Shown one piece after another: positions 50,160 through 61,539 of a stretch of 64,000 nt of DNA. Within the stretch, counting starts at the first letter, position 1. The number at the start of each line of letters is the position of its first letter. A program made the translations under genes and the position numbers. The stretch spans positions 244,090 through 308,089 of the forward strand of contig LUCM01000083.1 of the NCBI GenBank assembly GCA_008360955.1, read 5' to 3'. The notes below the pieces were generated by a model. That model was not told where the DNA came from. It saw only the letters and a program-made list of their open reading frames with translations, and searched no databases. This DNA comes from Fasciolopsis buskii. Lineage: Eukaryota; Platyhelminthes; Trematoda; Plagiorchiida; Fasciolidae.

Positions 50160-53100
50160 CTCACTTCAAAGACAGGAACCAAGCCGTTTAGAGACAAGTA
50201 AAGAACAGCTAACGGGTGAGGCTCAAAAATGTCAACCTTGGAAGATCTAGAAGCAAGGGGGCGTCATCGGAAATCGCAATTTATTAAGGGGTCCGATATT
50301 GGCGACTGCAGGTCTGTTTGCGCAATCTGCAGAGGTATAAGCTGAGACCAATAGTGTCAGGCTCTGGAAGGAACAATGGTAGTCAGAAATGCGAGGAAAT
50401 ATCTTTACTGAGGGAAAGTTAACAGGCAGAATATTTTGAATCATAAGATAGTGGGGCTGCACTCAGCAAAAAAATTTAAAATTTGATAAACGCAAAATGG
50501 TGGGAGTTGTAGCTCGAGGTAAGTAATTCTGAGTTAGGCGTTGCGTTTTGCCTTTTGCGGAACGCTCGGCCACCGGCCTCCCGCCGAGCTGGTAAGATGA
50601 GTGTTCTCCACTTTTGCTTCTAGGACAGACCAAGATGATAGAATGAGGGTGAGGCTACGATAAAATTCCTATAGGTGGACGTCACTCTGCAAGCACCGTT
50701 GGAAGATTTGGGGATGCCCGTTTGGCTCTTTGAGGATGGCTGGTGCAGGCGTAAAAGGGTGAGACTTAAATGGGAGTCGTGTAGCCAGTTGAGGATGGCC
50801 TTTCTTTGTAAACTTTCAACATCTTTTCTCCATGTCTCGACGTCTTGATTTATTGCACCGGCGAAATATAGAGCTTAACACACCCGTAGTATTAGATTGC
50901 CTTTTGTTGTCAGATCTCCTTCACGTTCAGTTCCTACGAGGAAAGGTTAATTACTCATCTCACCTTTACAGCCAGATAAGGTTAGCATATAAGCGTTCTG
51001 ATTTATGCATGGCGGCAGAACAGTAATTATTCCACAAACTGATAGAGAAGAAAACCTAATTAACAGAGGCAAATATGGACTTCCTGCATTCTTTCCCCTG
51101 TTTCATTCGTGAAAGTTGGCCTGTGGTGGACTTAGATGGAAAAGAAGCAAAACCCAATAAGCACTGATCTAAAGGTTCCTTTATTCCGTGTAACAGCAAC
51201 ATCTTGGAGCATGGTATTACAAAACGCGGCTACTTGTTTTACCAATAACATCAAAGACTTTTCCAAAACCTCGAGAAATATGCTTGGTCGCACCCTGAAG
51301 TGTTTCTGTGGCATTGGGCTGCGCACCAAACGGCAAAATTCAACTTCAAGGGTGAAAAAGAGGTCAATGTAGATTAGACATGGTTTCCGGGAAATTAACA
51401 CGAATCATGTTTAGCACAGAGCCCATCGTTTGCGCACGCCACCAATGAGCATCTCAGGCGGAAACGTCTGCCGGAGAACAACAGGCAGTGTGAAAAAACA
51501 ACGGAACACTTCAAATTTAACGTTTAATCAATGTTTATAGATGTTAATTGACCGCAATGAATGTCAGGAAGTCGTAGGCAGTAGCAAAATGGTGGCAGAT
51601 ATTATGCAGGATGAGCAGGGTTTGGGCATGTTTAAACCTGGATCCGGATTACAAGTTAGTCAACCACGTCGCGGCAAGACACAAAAATTCAACAGGGTCG
51701 TAGATTTCGGGCCGGACTCATTCCATTTTACTTATAATCCCCATGTGGGGATGTTAGGAGCACAGTTCGTATTAAGTGTGGACTTCGGCCTGCGGTGCAA
51801 TCGTAATTGTAAGCCATGGCCATAGTCGCCAAAGCAAGAAGGCGCGGTAGATAGAAAGCCAGGTCAATGGAGTTGAAAATATAAGAATCAGAGGAGGGAA
51901 GTAGGTTAGAGCTATCTCTCATGTTTTTGTAATTCACATTTTTTAAAAATAGCCGGTTAATGTTCATAGTAAGGTAGGGTATTGCCTTTAGCAATGGTTG
52001 GCATGCTCACAGAGGGCTTTGTGCACCCATTCTGAGACGAGGCCTGAAAATAGTTAGGACTATGGAAGGATGATAAGTACGTTTAAGAATCACACGGTGA
52101 TTCGGAGGATTCTCGTTAGTCAGGAAAGGCTAACCATCAGAAAAGAACGCTAAGCCCGAACGTATTGGTTTTTATTTTCAGTAGCACGCTCCGCTAACCA
52201 TAAAAGCCCCTGACGTTTGAAATCAGATTCTAGTGAGAAACTAAGAAAGGAGCGCACCAGTATGAAGAAAACTGAGCAAAGGAATACGGCGTACGCATGT
52301 CTGAAGGGCCGCATTAACCGCGAAACAGGTCGTGTTCTTCCGGGCAAATTGGTTTCATTCATCCGCATGTGAAAAAAATAGTGACAAGAAAACCCAACAT
52401 TTTTGAGGTCGAGAATCTGCGTAAGGTCTCCTGTGGAAGCATCAGGATTGAAGTATTTGAAAGCCTCTTCTAACTTTGGGAACAGCAGTTTGCGAACAAA
52501 ATGGGCGGGGTTCTGCGATGTGGTCAATGCGAAAGAGAATTCCGAAACAGAAGACTATCCTGTGAATAAATATATTGCGTAGTAAGAGGACACGAATGAG
52601 CTCTGAGCCGGAAGGGTGAAAATACAACGAAAAACTCACTCAGACAGTACACTTGAAAGGTGTGGAACTGATGTAGCAATCTCACAGTAAGTGTTGATCA
52701 CGGCGTGAGAGATAGCTAAGGGACATTTATGTCAAAACAACGTGGCGACGTTTCTTACTGCAAAGCTGAACAACCACCTTTACGCTCCAGGTGCAGTAGT
52801 GAAAAATAAGTTTACCTTTGGGTATTTATCAGTTACAGGTGACTTTATCTGCTCACTGAATTGCCTGAAAAAGAGATTTTCGATCACAGATCAATCAGCG
52901 CAAGAAATTTTACATTGCAGCAACGTCTTAGCGTCCAAAAACGTTTGTAAATCACTGGTATTACCAACCAGACATCGTTCTTTGGCTCCGTTATTCAGCC
53001 CACCAATCTTATGAATTTCATCGAGGATGATAGATGCTTTTTTACCACAGATACTCAAGTTTTAATACCATCGTTCTCAGTGATAGCACCCATTAAATTT

Positions 53101-53260
53101 TCAGTGCTGGTGATCACTTTTACTTCTCTCAAGGAAGCAGCTGCCAGGTTTTGGCTCCGGCTGCTCGTTTCACTGCTTCTGCTGGTGTGATTTCTAGTTG
53201 AGCACAGTGAAATCATAAAGCGGCAGAACTGGTACGCCTCTCGAGATTAGAACATGAGCG
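50160..53260. other. Intergenic repeat-like DNA, no gene recognised
   Basis: The frames at 51136-51372 and 51541-51825 (78 and 94 codons, plus) and 52150-52527 (125 codons, minus) carry no motif I know; the last overlaps the dispersed repeat at 52.3 kb. Some of this is probably the tail of the CR1-like relic and other old mobile DNA. Confidence 0.45.
52286..52370 (+). repeat. Unnamed dispersed repeat, copy 4
   Basis: It reads acggcgtacgcatgtctgaa, gggccgcattaaccgcgaaa, caggtcgtgttcttccgggc, aaattggtttcattcatccg. This is the best-preserved copy of the repeat also seen at 22.7, 28.5 and 34.1 kb. It is the only one here outside the E78 intron. Confidence 0.65.
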
Positions 53261-53269
53261 GTAAAAAGC

Positions 53270-53660
53270 TGCTGAACCGAGTAAGTATTTGCGTGTGACG
53301 GAAGGTCTGCCAAAGGGAGCACACGCACACTGAAGGAGGAGAACAAATAACTGAAGCAAAAGAATGAGCTTCTCGAATGTCCTCATATCGACCCAGATCA
53401 GATTGACCATAAAAATGCTAAGGTGGGCGGCCAGCTTAGTACGTTTATCCTCTGATGCCGAGGAACAAATTACGATGACGCCAAACGATCTGGTTCTGCT
53501 TGGGGACATAAATTGGTTGCCAGTGTATTTGGGGTGGAGTCCACCACTCATGCCGTTGGAAGCACCTGGGGAAAAGCTATTGGTAGCTGTGGTTAAAAGA
53601 GTACCCACTATTTCTTCAATCCATGCAGAAATGTTTGAGCAAGAAACGGAATTTTAAAAT
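53270..53660 (+). mobile_element. Probable LINE endonuclease relic
   Basis: The plus-strand frame at 53364-53657 contains IKMLRWAASLVRLSSDAEEQ then NDLVLLGDINWLPVYLGWSP, reminiscent of the APE-type endonuclease block with VLLGDFN..dI.W. This is followed at the right spacing by LLVAVVKRVPTISSIHAEMF, which could correspond to the LL..v.......V.epTRF block. Catalytic residues beyond Asp and Asn of GDIN cannot be confirmed. The phrase LLGDINWL alone also occurs in retroviral-type reverse transcriptases, but the surrounding text does not support that reading. Confidence 0.42.
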
Positions 53661-53669
53661 GATGATCTA

Positions 53670-56600
53670 GATATGCTAGCTAGGGGAAAAACGAGCGGAG
53701 GCCAGCGATCACGGGAGATGGCAAAGGCAAACCGGGGAGACACCAATGGTTTGGTCTGAACAGATATCGTTTGCATGGCCATTGGCATCCTGCGCAGAGG
53801 CGCTCCTGCTCTGCATTTATTAGAAGCAGACGGCTGGGCTCTGTGGCCTTAAGCTAAGGGGCGTGCAAATTTGGTGATTCAGGCCCTCGCACATTCCAAG
53901 GGAGCCGGATGGCCGTCGTACTGCGGTAAGCACTTTGGACTCCGGTGCATCGGGAGTGCAAGCATTAAGCTTGATCCGGCTGCAGCTCTGGGCCTCTTGC
54001 TAGCTGGAGTAGTTTAGGCGGCCGATATAACATCGCAACTGATTGAAAATTTTCCGCCCGTTTCCTTTTGTAATTTCTTTACCCGAAGTCCGACTGTTTT
54101 TGCCCAACTTCCTCCCAGTGACTAATCTTGTTCGTCGTTTATTTTCTGTTCGATGCGTTCAACCATTTGTTTCGTCCTTGGGCTCCGTGGTTGCAATTAT
54201 TTCTCGGGAATTTTGTGTGGTCATTGGTCACCCCGATTAAAGGCTGCTGGTTTTTTCCCGAACCGCTTTCGCTCCATCGCTAGTGTTAGTCGATCGCGGA
54301 CGTTCAGCTTGTTTACGTTGGTTGTTGCTGTCACGCTGGGATACGTATTCGTTGTATCTGATGAGGCCTGCAGAAGCTCTTGTATGTTCTTGGACCACAG
54401 AAAGACATTTCCTATTTTGTTCTTTCTGTCGAGCGTTCAATTTATGCAGATCTTTGCTCTATATTTTGGCTACTTTTGGTTGAACAACGAGCGGTGCTCG
54501 GTTTCAAGGGTGCAATTATTATGCGCATAGTGTGCATCCCATAAACAGTGCCACAGAATTTGCGAAACGATGCTGTTTTCTCTTGGGTTTTGCATCAAAT
54601 TGGACTGCATATTACTTTGAGGATTTGAGCGGTGTCAAGAAAGTGTGAAGTTTATCACTCGGCAAATCGGTTTGTGAATCGTTGATAGACTTCACCCGGG
54701 CCACGACACGTACATTTGGATGTTTCAGCCCTCTACCAACTTAAGCGGCACAAAACATGAAATCGCCTGAAAATGCCTCAGATGAAAATAAGTCAAGACC
54801 CACTCGGCGAGATTTAGAATGTTGGCAAGTCCCTATGAATTGCTTTTCCTTTCATGACCACAGTGCCCGAGTCTGGTCGGTATAATACTAAATATAGGGT
54901 CAGCACTTCCATGTCTAAGATGGGGAGCGTCAACCTAGTGAGGTGGTGCAATAAACACCAACGTTTTATGAAAGACAGATGAAGGAATCTTTAGCTGTTC
55001 GTCAAGATCATGAGGCAGCTAAATTTGCGGATCGTTTAAAAACATCTGCGTCTCAGCGGAGGATGCTGAGCTTGATAACAGCGTTTTAAATTTTGTTAGC
55101 GAGCATACCGAGCGGAGAACCATAGAAAGAGAATGCGCCAACCTACAAGTGAAAATGGGGACGGACTTAATCAACGGTGACAGGGCACTGCCGATATAAA
55201 GTGCCCCATAATCTCGTTCAATGAGGATCTACCTAGAGTTGAGCTTGTGACATTCAGTGAGATTCAAAATTTGCACTGAAATTTTATAAGGTTATTGCAA
55301 ATCCATGTGGTAGAAAAAACGGTTGGTTAAGGTCGGCGATCACTGTACTGGGAGGGGAAACCGAGGTATGTAGCATTAGCGGAGTTCTCACGGACAATAA
55401 GCAAAATAAATCGGAGTCATTTTGAAAAATTGGCACCGAAGGGGAAGAGGAAATTCAGGTTCAGTGGGACCTCGTATTGAGTAGCATCCGTCTTTCTAGA
55501 GCAAGCCAAATAGTGAACGTCATCATGCATGTCACTGGGGACGTCCTGCGAGGCGCACGGTAGGCGGAGAAACATCATATGCCTGTCCGCTTTGTAGTCA
55601 TACGACCAGAAACACCAACTCGATCGGAATGGACCCGAAGACACGGTTTATGCCCTTTATGCTCGATGGATGGTAGCTGGACAGGGGATCACAGTATCGA
55701 AAAGTAGGTGGTATGGCCTTTGAAGTTACTGGCGTTCACGCTCTTAATTACTTCCCGGTGTCCACGTCACGCAAAAGCCTGATAGGAGACTGTGTGAAAG
55801 CGTCAGTCGGCATGAGTGATTTCAATGTGAGCCGCTCTGACGCTCATACATTTAAATAAACAGCCTCAAAGTTTCATCACACATTCCAACTTCACTGTAC
55901 AAATGTCCAGATAAGTCTCCCCGACAAATAAAGATATGTAATCGGCGATGACAGGATCAGCAAGCATCGGCGTCATTTTTTGTGTGCATGGTGCCCCGAT
56001 ACTCTTTGACACATGAGACATTAAGTCACAACTCCGTTTTCTGGCCCTGTAACAGTCAAATCTGCCTATTGATGACAGCTTGCATTTGGTTGGCTCCACC
56101 ATGCGCCTTTTAGTTGTGATAATATCTATGAGTACGTCCCTACTGTCAATTTTTACCGGATACTTTACATCTGAAAAACCGGATCATTAAAACCGATCAC
56201 CTGCTCATAACAACACCCCATATTGATGGGATGGAGCCACCGGAGATGATAATGCCTCAGGGTACGCTTATTGGTCAAGTCTCCTTCCTCGAGTGCCCTT
56301 AATTCACTTAAAAGACATTCACGCTGGAGGCAGGTAGGTAATGCCAGGCGGTCTCTCTTACTTTCAGTGGCATCCCTTTCAACGGATTATCAAATACTGC
56401 CCAAACCCGTACATCCATGCAGCCCGCTTTACTAAGGCAATTCAGAGGGAACAAATTCAAACCGTGCCAAACCAGGCTGTTTTGAATTCAAACCCGGCAG
56501 TCTTTTAGACTTAAATTCTCTGATCATCAATTACGGTCAGGTCGGTTCCCACAGAATTCTTAGTCCAACCAACCGCAGGTTGACAAAAATAGCGGACCCT

Positions 56601-57480
56601 CGAATCAAATATTCTTTTCGTTGCCCCGCCTGATTTTCCACCCCGAGGCCAGATCACCGGGATTGTATCTGCACATGTGTTTCTGCTGAGAAGTTACGAA
56701 ACTTTTTGATACCTTTGCACTTTTGTTAATTGCAGACGTATAAAACGTGGATTGAATAATCCATTACGTGGTGCAACAGAAATCAAGCAATTGCACCACA
56801 CCCATCGTTTTGGGTTGTCATCCCTGTTTTTAGTCTCTTAGGGAGTTGTTGCAATGCTGATAACATCTTTAGACCTTATCCATGTTGAGAAAATTTCAGT
56901 TATTTTTCTCGAATGTCGTACCTGGACCAGGCAGTTATGCAGCAATTTTGTCGACATTCTTCCTTAGATTTAACTGCGTCACTCACAACTGTGAGATGAC
57001 GTTCTGTTAAACGTCATTATATGATAAACTGTCAGGATCATCGACCTACCTATCGATTTTTATGCACAAAAGCACCAAGCATTCTATCTACTTATTTTCC
57101 CATTCATTAAGGTTTCTGTGCTTACCGACAGTTCTGTTGGCAAAAATCAACGCCAGACATATGCTGTTTGATGTTTTGCCTAATCATTGGATTCCCTTAG
57201 TTGTTTACCGTCCTGCATATCAGCCCCCGGCGTGGTTTTCTAATTTCTGTTACTCACTTACTATGTCTAGAATGTTTTAACGAGGATAGACCTCTCCTGC
57301 TACACAAAATATTGAATATCATTGCTCGACTGTATTCCGGCTGACCAGTTTCAGTTACAATTGTACGGCGAGATGCCTAATCGTCCAGGTACTGGCACCG
57401 AGATCCTTGGATCAGACGATGCTTCGACAACGGGAGAGTGGAAAACCCCCTTCATTTCCAACAAGGAATGAAACAATTAA
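53670..57480. other. Intergenic repeat-like DNA, no gene recognised
   Basis: No domain is readable on either strand. A plus-strand frame at 57062-57280 contains NHWIPLVVYRPAYQPPAWFS, which could be a scrap of a LINE endonuclease (the vYRPP block), but nothing around it confirms this. Confidence 0.4.
54221..54440 (-). other. Unexplained open frame without start codon
   Basis: A 71-codon minus-strand frame contains FLWSKNIQELLQASSDT, then LNVRDRLTLAMERKRFGKKP and AAFNRGD. The composition is protein-like, ending in a basic segment, but no family is recognised. The region is surrounded by retrotransposon relics, so it may be part of a mobile-element ORF1 or chance. Confidence 0.2.
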
Positions 57481-57489
57481 TGAGATGCT

Positions 57490-58086
57490 TTTCTCTCCAC
57501 CATCCCTTCAACCCAAAATTCACAGGCTGTCCTACCCAAATACCGCCAGCCATGCATTGTTTAGTATCCCTTTGAATTTGCTCACTGACACCACACAGAC
57601 CGCTTCTTCCGGTGACTTATTCCAGCCATTCGTTATTCGTGTGGCAAACGATTTGCTCCTCAGCCCGGTGGTTACGTGTTCTCGCACAATAGTTTTCCCG
57701 TTACCACTAAGTGTGTCGTTCCCCGTTATCTGGAATAGGGCCTCACGGTGACCCTGTATCTCGGCCAAACGCTCAATGATCTCGAATGCCTGTATTAAGT
57801 CACCTCTTCCTCCACGTCTTTCCAGGGAGTATAGGCCACGCGCCCTCGGTCTCTGCTAGTATCCCACAAGCTTCCCAGACCACCGTGAACCTGTTCCGAC
57901 ATTTTACTATCTCTTACCAAATATGGTCCCCATGCTTGGACACAGTATTTCAAGTGCTGTCTGAAAAATGACTTGAACAGCGGCGGAGGGCCGTTAGGCC
58001 TTCTAGATCCTAGGGTCCTCTAAGTTGGCGTAAGACACACCATGCCTTCTTCACCGCCTTCTGACATTGCAGACTAGGTTTATGTA
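57490..58086 (-). pseudogene. LINE C-terminal domain
   Basis: Minus-strand text begins HKPSLQCQKAVKKAWCVLRQ, then after a frameshift LFKSFFRQHLKYCVQAWGPY, then RGDLIQAFEII, and ends SKSFATRITNGWNKSPEEAV with SVSKFKGILNNAW. This is the standard CR1-type tail (LVRPHLEYCVQAWsPy ... RGDLIe.ykil ... F..Rvvn.WN.LPeevV.a.sv..FK..Ld). At least two frameshifts are present. No clear 3' terminal microsatellite is visible after the stop at about 57.53 kb. Confidence 0.88.
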
Positions 58087-58985
58087 TATATGTCGGTATA
58101 TTTCTCGAATACTTCGAGAGGCATCCTCAGTTGGATGATGAAATGTTACAGGGGCATTAGAAGTTACATCGAACAAGCAATTAAACATGTGGGCGCAAAA
58201 TGAGGAGAAATAGCAAAAATGTAACTAATAGGAGCAACGTGTTTGTATGCACCAAGGATGTGTAGCACAGACGCTGATTTCAATCGCGTGTGGAGGTGTC
58301 TGCAGTATTTGCATTTAATGGGTCCATGAAATGGACATGAGTGTAAAACTGTCAAGAAGAAAATCTCCAAAGACTATGAGTGAAAGGTAAAAACTTGTGA
58401 AAAAAGGACCAAAGCAGCTGATGGGGAGGGTATTGATGGCCGATAGAAACCCTGTATTAAACGGACATGAAAAAGAGCGTCGGTCATTTTATCATGTATC
58501 CTGGAGCCAAGAAATTAGTTGGAAGCCATTTGAAAATGCGGAGGGACGAAGAACCTTGGAGAAGAGTTTTGGCCAACCATTAGTTGAAAACGTGAGGAAT
58601 GGAAATGTCGTCGGCAATGAAGAAAGTGAGGGTCGTTACGATGTGCGTTGAAAATTGGGGTGATTTTCGAGGTAGATGAAGGTAGCTGCATCTGGAACAG
58701 GGATAAATGTGTGGGTTCCTTCCTGGCACTTGAATGTAAACGTAGTGGGCATGTCAGCCTTGGGCTGGCAGGTCCAGCAGTAAGTCTGTGCGATTGGGAG
58801 GACTTGTCAGCTCAAAGAATCGCAACCATTTGGGATCGGATTATGTGGCCTCGACTTCTAAGCAGATGTGCAACAGGGTCATCAGTTTACATTAGTGAAT
58901 CATGCGGATTAGAAGCAATGTCCACGCCACTGCAGCCGTGGAGCAGGTCGAAGTTGTCCGTCCTGGGATAGTTTATCTGAGGCTT
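58087..58985. repeat. DNA separating two parts of the CR1-like element
   Basis: In an intact element the DLG block (AKDLGMVVSA, about 59.15 kb) and the KPSLQCQKAV block (58.08 kb) would be a few codons apart. Here about 0.9 kb intervenes, containing a tatgtatatatg run at 58.08 kb, and open frames (58397-58651, 58648-58971 plus) with no motif I recognise. It is either an insertion into the LINE or the gap between two separate LINE fragments. Confidence 0.5.
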
Positions 58986-59299
58986 TGGGTCAGCTTGCGT
59001 TCACGGTGTGTTGAGACGTGCGAGGATGGGGCCAGACACTGAATGGTAGACACTTGGCAATACACGAGTGCAAAGGCGCACAACATGCACTAATAAACAG
59101 CAGGGCAGATAACCGCACTCACTACCATCCCGAGGTCCTTTGCTCTCTGAGTTTATTACGTCGCGACCCGATACCCAGAGGGACTCATGTGGCGAGTGGA
59201 ATTTTCTTCTCCTTCCATGAGTTGCTGACATTTGCTCGAGCTCAACGGAAGATCCCACCTTACCGACTACCGATAAACTTTATGCGAATCCCTCCGGAT

Positions 59300-60233
59300 A
59301 GCCTCACTGTTTGCTGTCCCTAATAGTTTAATGTCGTCAGCGAGCATCAGACACGGATTTTCCGATCCATTCGCGATGTCGCTGACATACATCAGGAAGA
59401 GCAGTGGCCCCAAGACAGACGCCTGAGGCACCCCGCTGTACAGCAATCCTCTGTCTGATGGGAACCCCTCGACTCACCCTGAAAGATCGGCCCTTCAAAA
59501 ATTGTGCCATCCAGTTACTCACCTTAGCATCAACTCCGAACTCCTTCACCTTCTCGTCAAGAAGCCTGTGGTTCACGGAATCGAAGGCCTTCTGAAAGTC
59601 CAGATAACAGACTTGTAATCTTTCGCTCATATCCATTCTACCTGTTTCTTCGTCCAGGAAGCTTATGGTGTTGGTCAGACAGGAACATTTGTGCCAAAAT
59701 TCTTGCTGCTCTATCATCATTAACAAGTTAGTCTCTAGGTGATTGACTATCCTGTCGCGAAGGGCCCTTTTAAAAGTTTTCAGCATGATGCTTGACAAGC
59801 TCACCATCTCATAGCTACTACGATAGTCTCTGTCCCCGCCTTCATGCACGGGAACGACGGTTGACATCAAACAGTCCGCGGGGAGCCGCCCTTCGTCTAG
59901 TGACACGTTAAAGAGCTGGGTACTACGTTTTACTAGAACATCTGCCGGCGGATTTACTATCACCGGGTGGATCCCTTCAGGCCTCGCTGCTTTCGATGCA
60001 TTCATTTTTGTTAGGCTGTCCCGCACTTCTTCCTCCGTGCTTGTTCCGTCCGGCATCTCCACTAAAAGGGTGACGGGGTCAAGTGTTAATCCCTGTGTCC
60101 CTCGATCCCGCCTGCCTACCGCCAGGAAAAATTTCAACAGACAATCGAATTTCTCCTGACTGTCTGCTGACCTAATCACCTGGTGGCTTTTTATTTCACC
60201 TACGGCCTTTCGCAAAGCAGACCTAGACTGCAC
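59300..60233 (-). pseudogene. LINE reverse transcriptase (best-preserved frame of the window, broken)
   Basis: The 298-codon frame shows DSLTKMNASKAARPEGIHPV (the tsKa.GPDgihp block), DCLMSTVVPVHEGGDRDYRS, then a degraded YRPiSL, QEFWHKCSCLTNTISFLDE and QVCYLDFQKAFDSVNHRLLD. The last is an intact motif A with the catalytic Asp. SNWMAQFLKGRSFRVSRG and QRGASGVCLG follow. The frame ends at 59337, just as the catalytic box begins: in the next frame the text reads LMLADDIKLLGTANSEAIRR (about 59.34-59.28 kb), so the box is LADD across a frameshift. This domain copies element RNA into the genome. The frameshift disables this copy. Confidence 0.9.
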
Positions 60234-60344
60234 GCAGTTGTAACATGCTTTGGGGTTTCCGTTAGCCGCCCCAGCGATCCGCTCCTCGTAGGCGGTTCGA
60301 CACTGTCGTTAGATGCAGGATATTTTCTTTCTCGCTGCTGTGTA

Positions 60345-60725
60345 CCTCAGTTAATCTCGGTTACCCTGTGTGTTCTTACATTTCATGAAAGCTTTGCATT
60401 TCCGCCTTGCGGATCTCTTGATCCTACTCCTCCACCATGGTGGTAGCCACTTTCGCTTGATTCTATGAAGGGGTGCAACCGAGTCTGTTATTGCCAAAAA
60501 GTTGCTCTTAATTGCACCCCACTGACGATCCACGAAGTTGCTACCTATCTCTACTTCCCACCGAATTCGGAGACTCAGGTCCAGCCTACTTTTATCCATT
60601 CCTGAGAAGTTCCTGCCACATCCCTGTAAGCTCAGTGGAACATGGATTACTGCGTGGCCACTGCTATCTACTGGATTTTCTAACTCAAGGCTTCCTGAAT
60701 CATTCAATGCTCTCGGTAGTACCAA
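60345..60725 (-). pseudogene. LINE linker between endonuclease and reverse transcriptase
   Basis: This 124-codon frame contains WGAIKSNFLAITDSVAPLHR and then KRKWLPPWWRSRIKRSARRK. It matches the region before the reverse transcriptase in CR1-like elements, where a P.p.pWw...i......kr segment is usual. The frame stops at 60351, while the reverse transcriptase resumes in another frame at 60233. Confidence 0.7.
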
Positions 60726-60749
60726 GCCAAGGGTTAAAGATGCTCACCC

Positions 60750-61300
60750 GAATCTTCATCTAGTCGCTTTGGTAACGTGTTGAAGCATCCCACTCCCGTG
60801 CACGAACTGCAGTTGATGCCCGAAGGTACCTTCGGCAGCCGTCTCGGGAGCACTGAACTCTCCCAGTATGAGAAGATTGCCCGCAGACCCTGCAATCATA
60901 CTGAGAAGGAGAAACAATTCCCATCCTCCACCTGTGTTGACCCCGGGATCCGGTACACAACTACAACTGGGATCCCTGAGCTACCAGTTGCGATGATGAC
61001 TTCTAGGGCCTGGATGTTTGAGGTATGCAGCTTTTGGCCCTCCTGCACCTCCTACCTCTCAGTCACTAGTATCAAGGTCCCGCCTTCCATTATCCCATCC
61101 GATCTGTCCATCCTAAAGAATGAATAATCCCGCGCCATTATATTATTGTCACCCCCCCGGCCGCAACCAGGTCTCAGTGACAAACACCACATCTATATCC
61201 AGAGTCGTGAATGTTAGCTTTGGCCACTTATTACCCACACTGGTAGCATTTGTCTAGACCACCGTCATAAGTACCACTCTCCTTCCTTTCGGCCGCCGAG
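60750..61300 (-). pseudogene. LINE APE-type endonuclease domain (broken)
   Basis: On the minus strand, TNATSVGNKWPKLTFTTLDI then DVVFVTETWLRPGG is the opening of an APE endonuclease, with ETWL at about 61.17 kb. MARDYSFFRMDRSDGIMEGG then TLILVTER follow, then a stop. IPVVVVYRIPGSTQVED and, after frame changes, LLILGEFSAPE (the GDFNaP block, Asp and Asn here Glu and Ser) complete the domain. FVHGSGMLQHVTKATR corresponds to the qhV..pTR block. This domain nicks target DNA at insertion. The altered GDFN block and the stops show it is inactive. Confidence 0.8.
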
Positions 61301-61539
61301 TGGATGGGGGTGTCGCATGCTCGGCACTTACTCCCGTGGCCCTCGCCCGTTTTTCGCATGATAGTCGAGATCTCCACCCTCACTCCTGCGCTCCCAGCCT
61401 CTTTATTTTGACTCTTCCGGCGTAAGGAATTCAAGGGTGCCGGGTCCAGACTCAGTGGCCCAAGGTGCTCCCGTCGACTGCGTTCACCTTCAACCCTGCT
61501 GCACGGAATGACATTCAGCTTCCGTCCTTCGCCCAACTT

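Noticed and set aside
52740..53240. Minus-strand text SIILDEIHKIGG, reminiscent of an ATPase Walker B segment
   Set aside because: No Walker A motif or consistent frame around it; stops interrupt it, so no ATPase or clamp-loader pseudogene is claimed.
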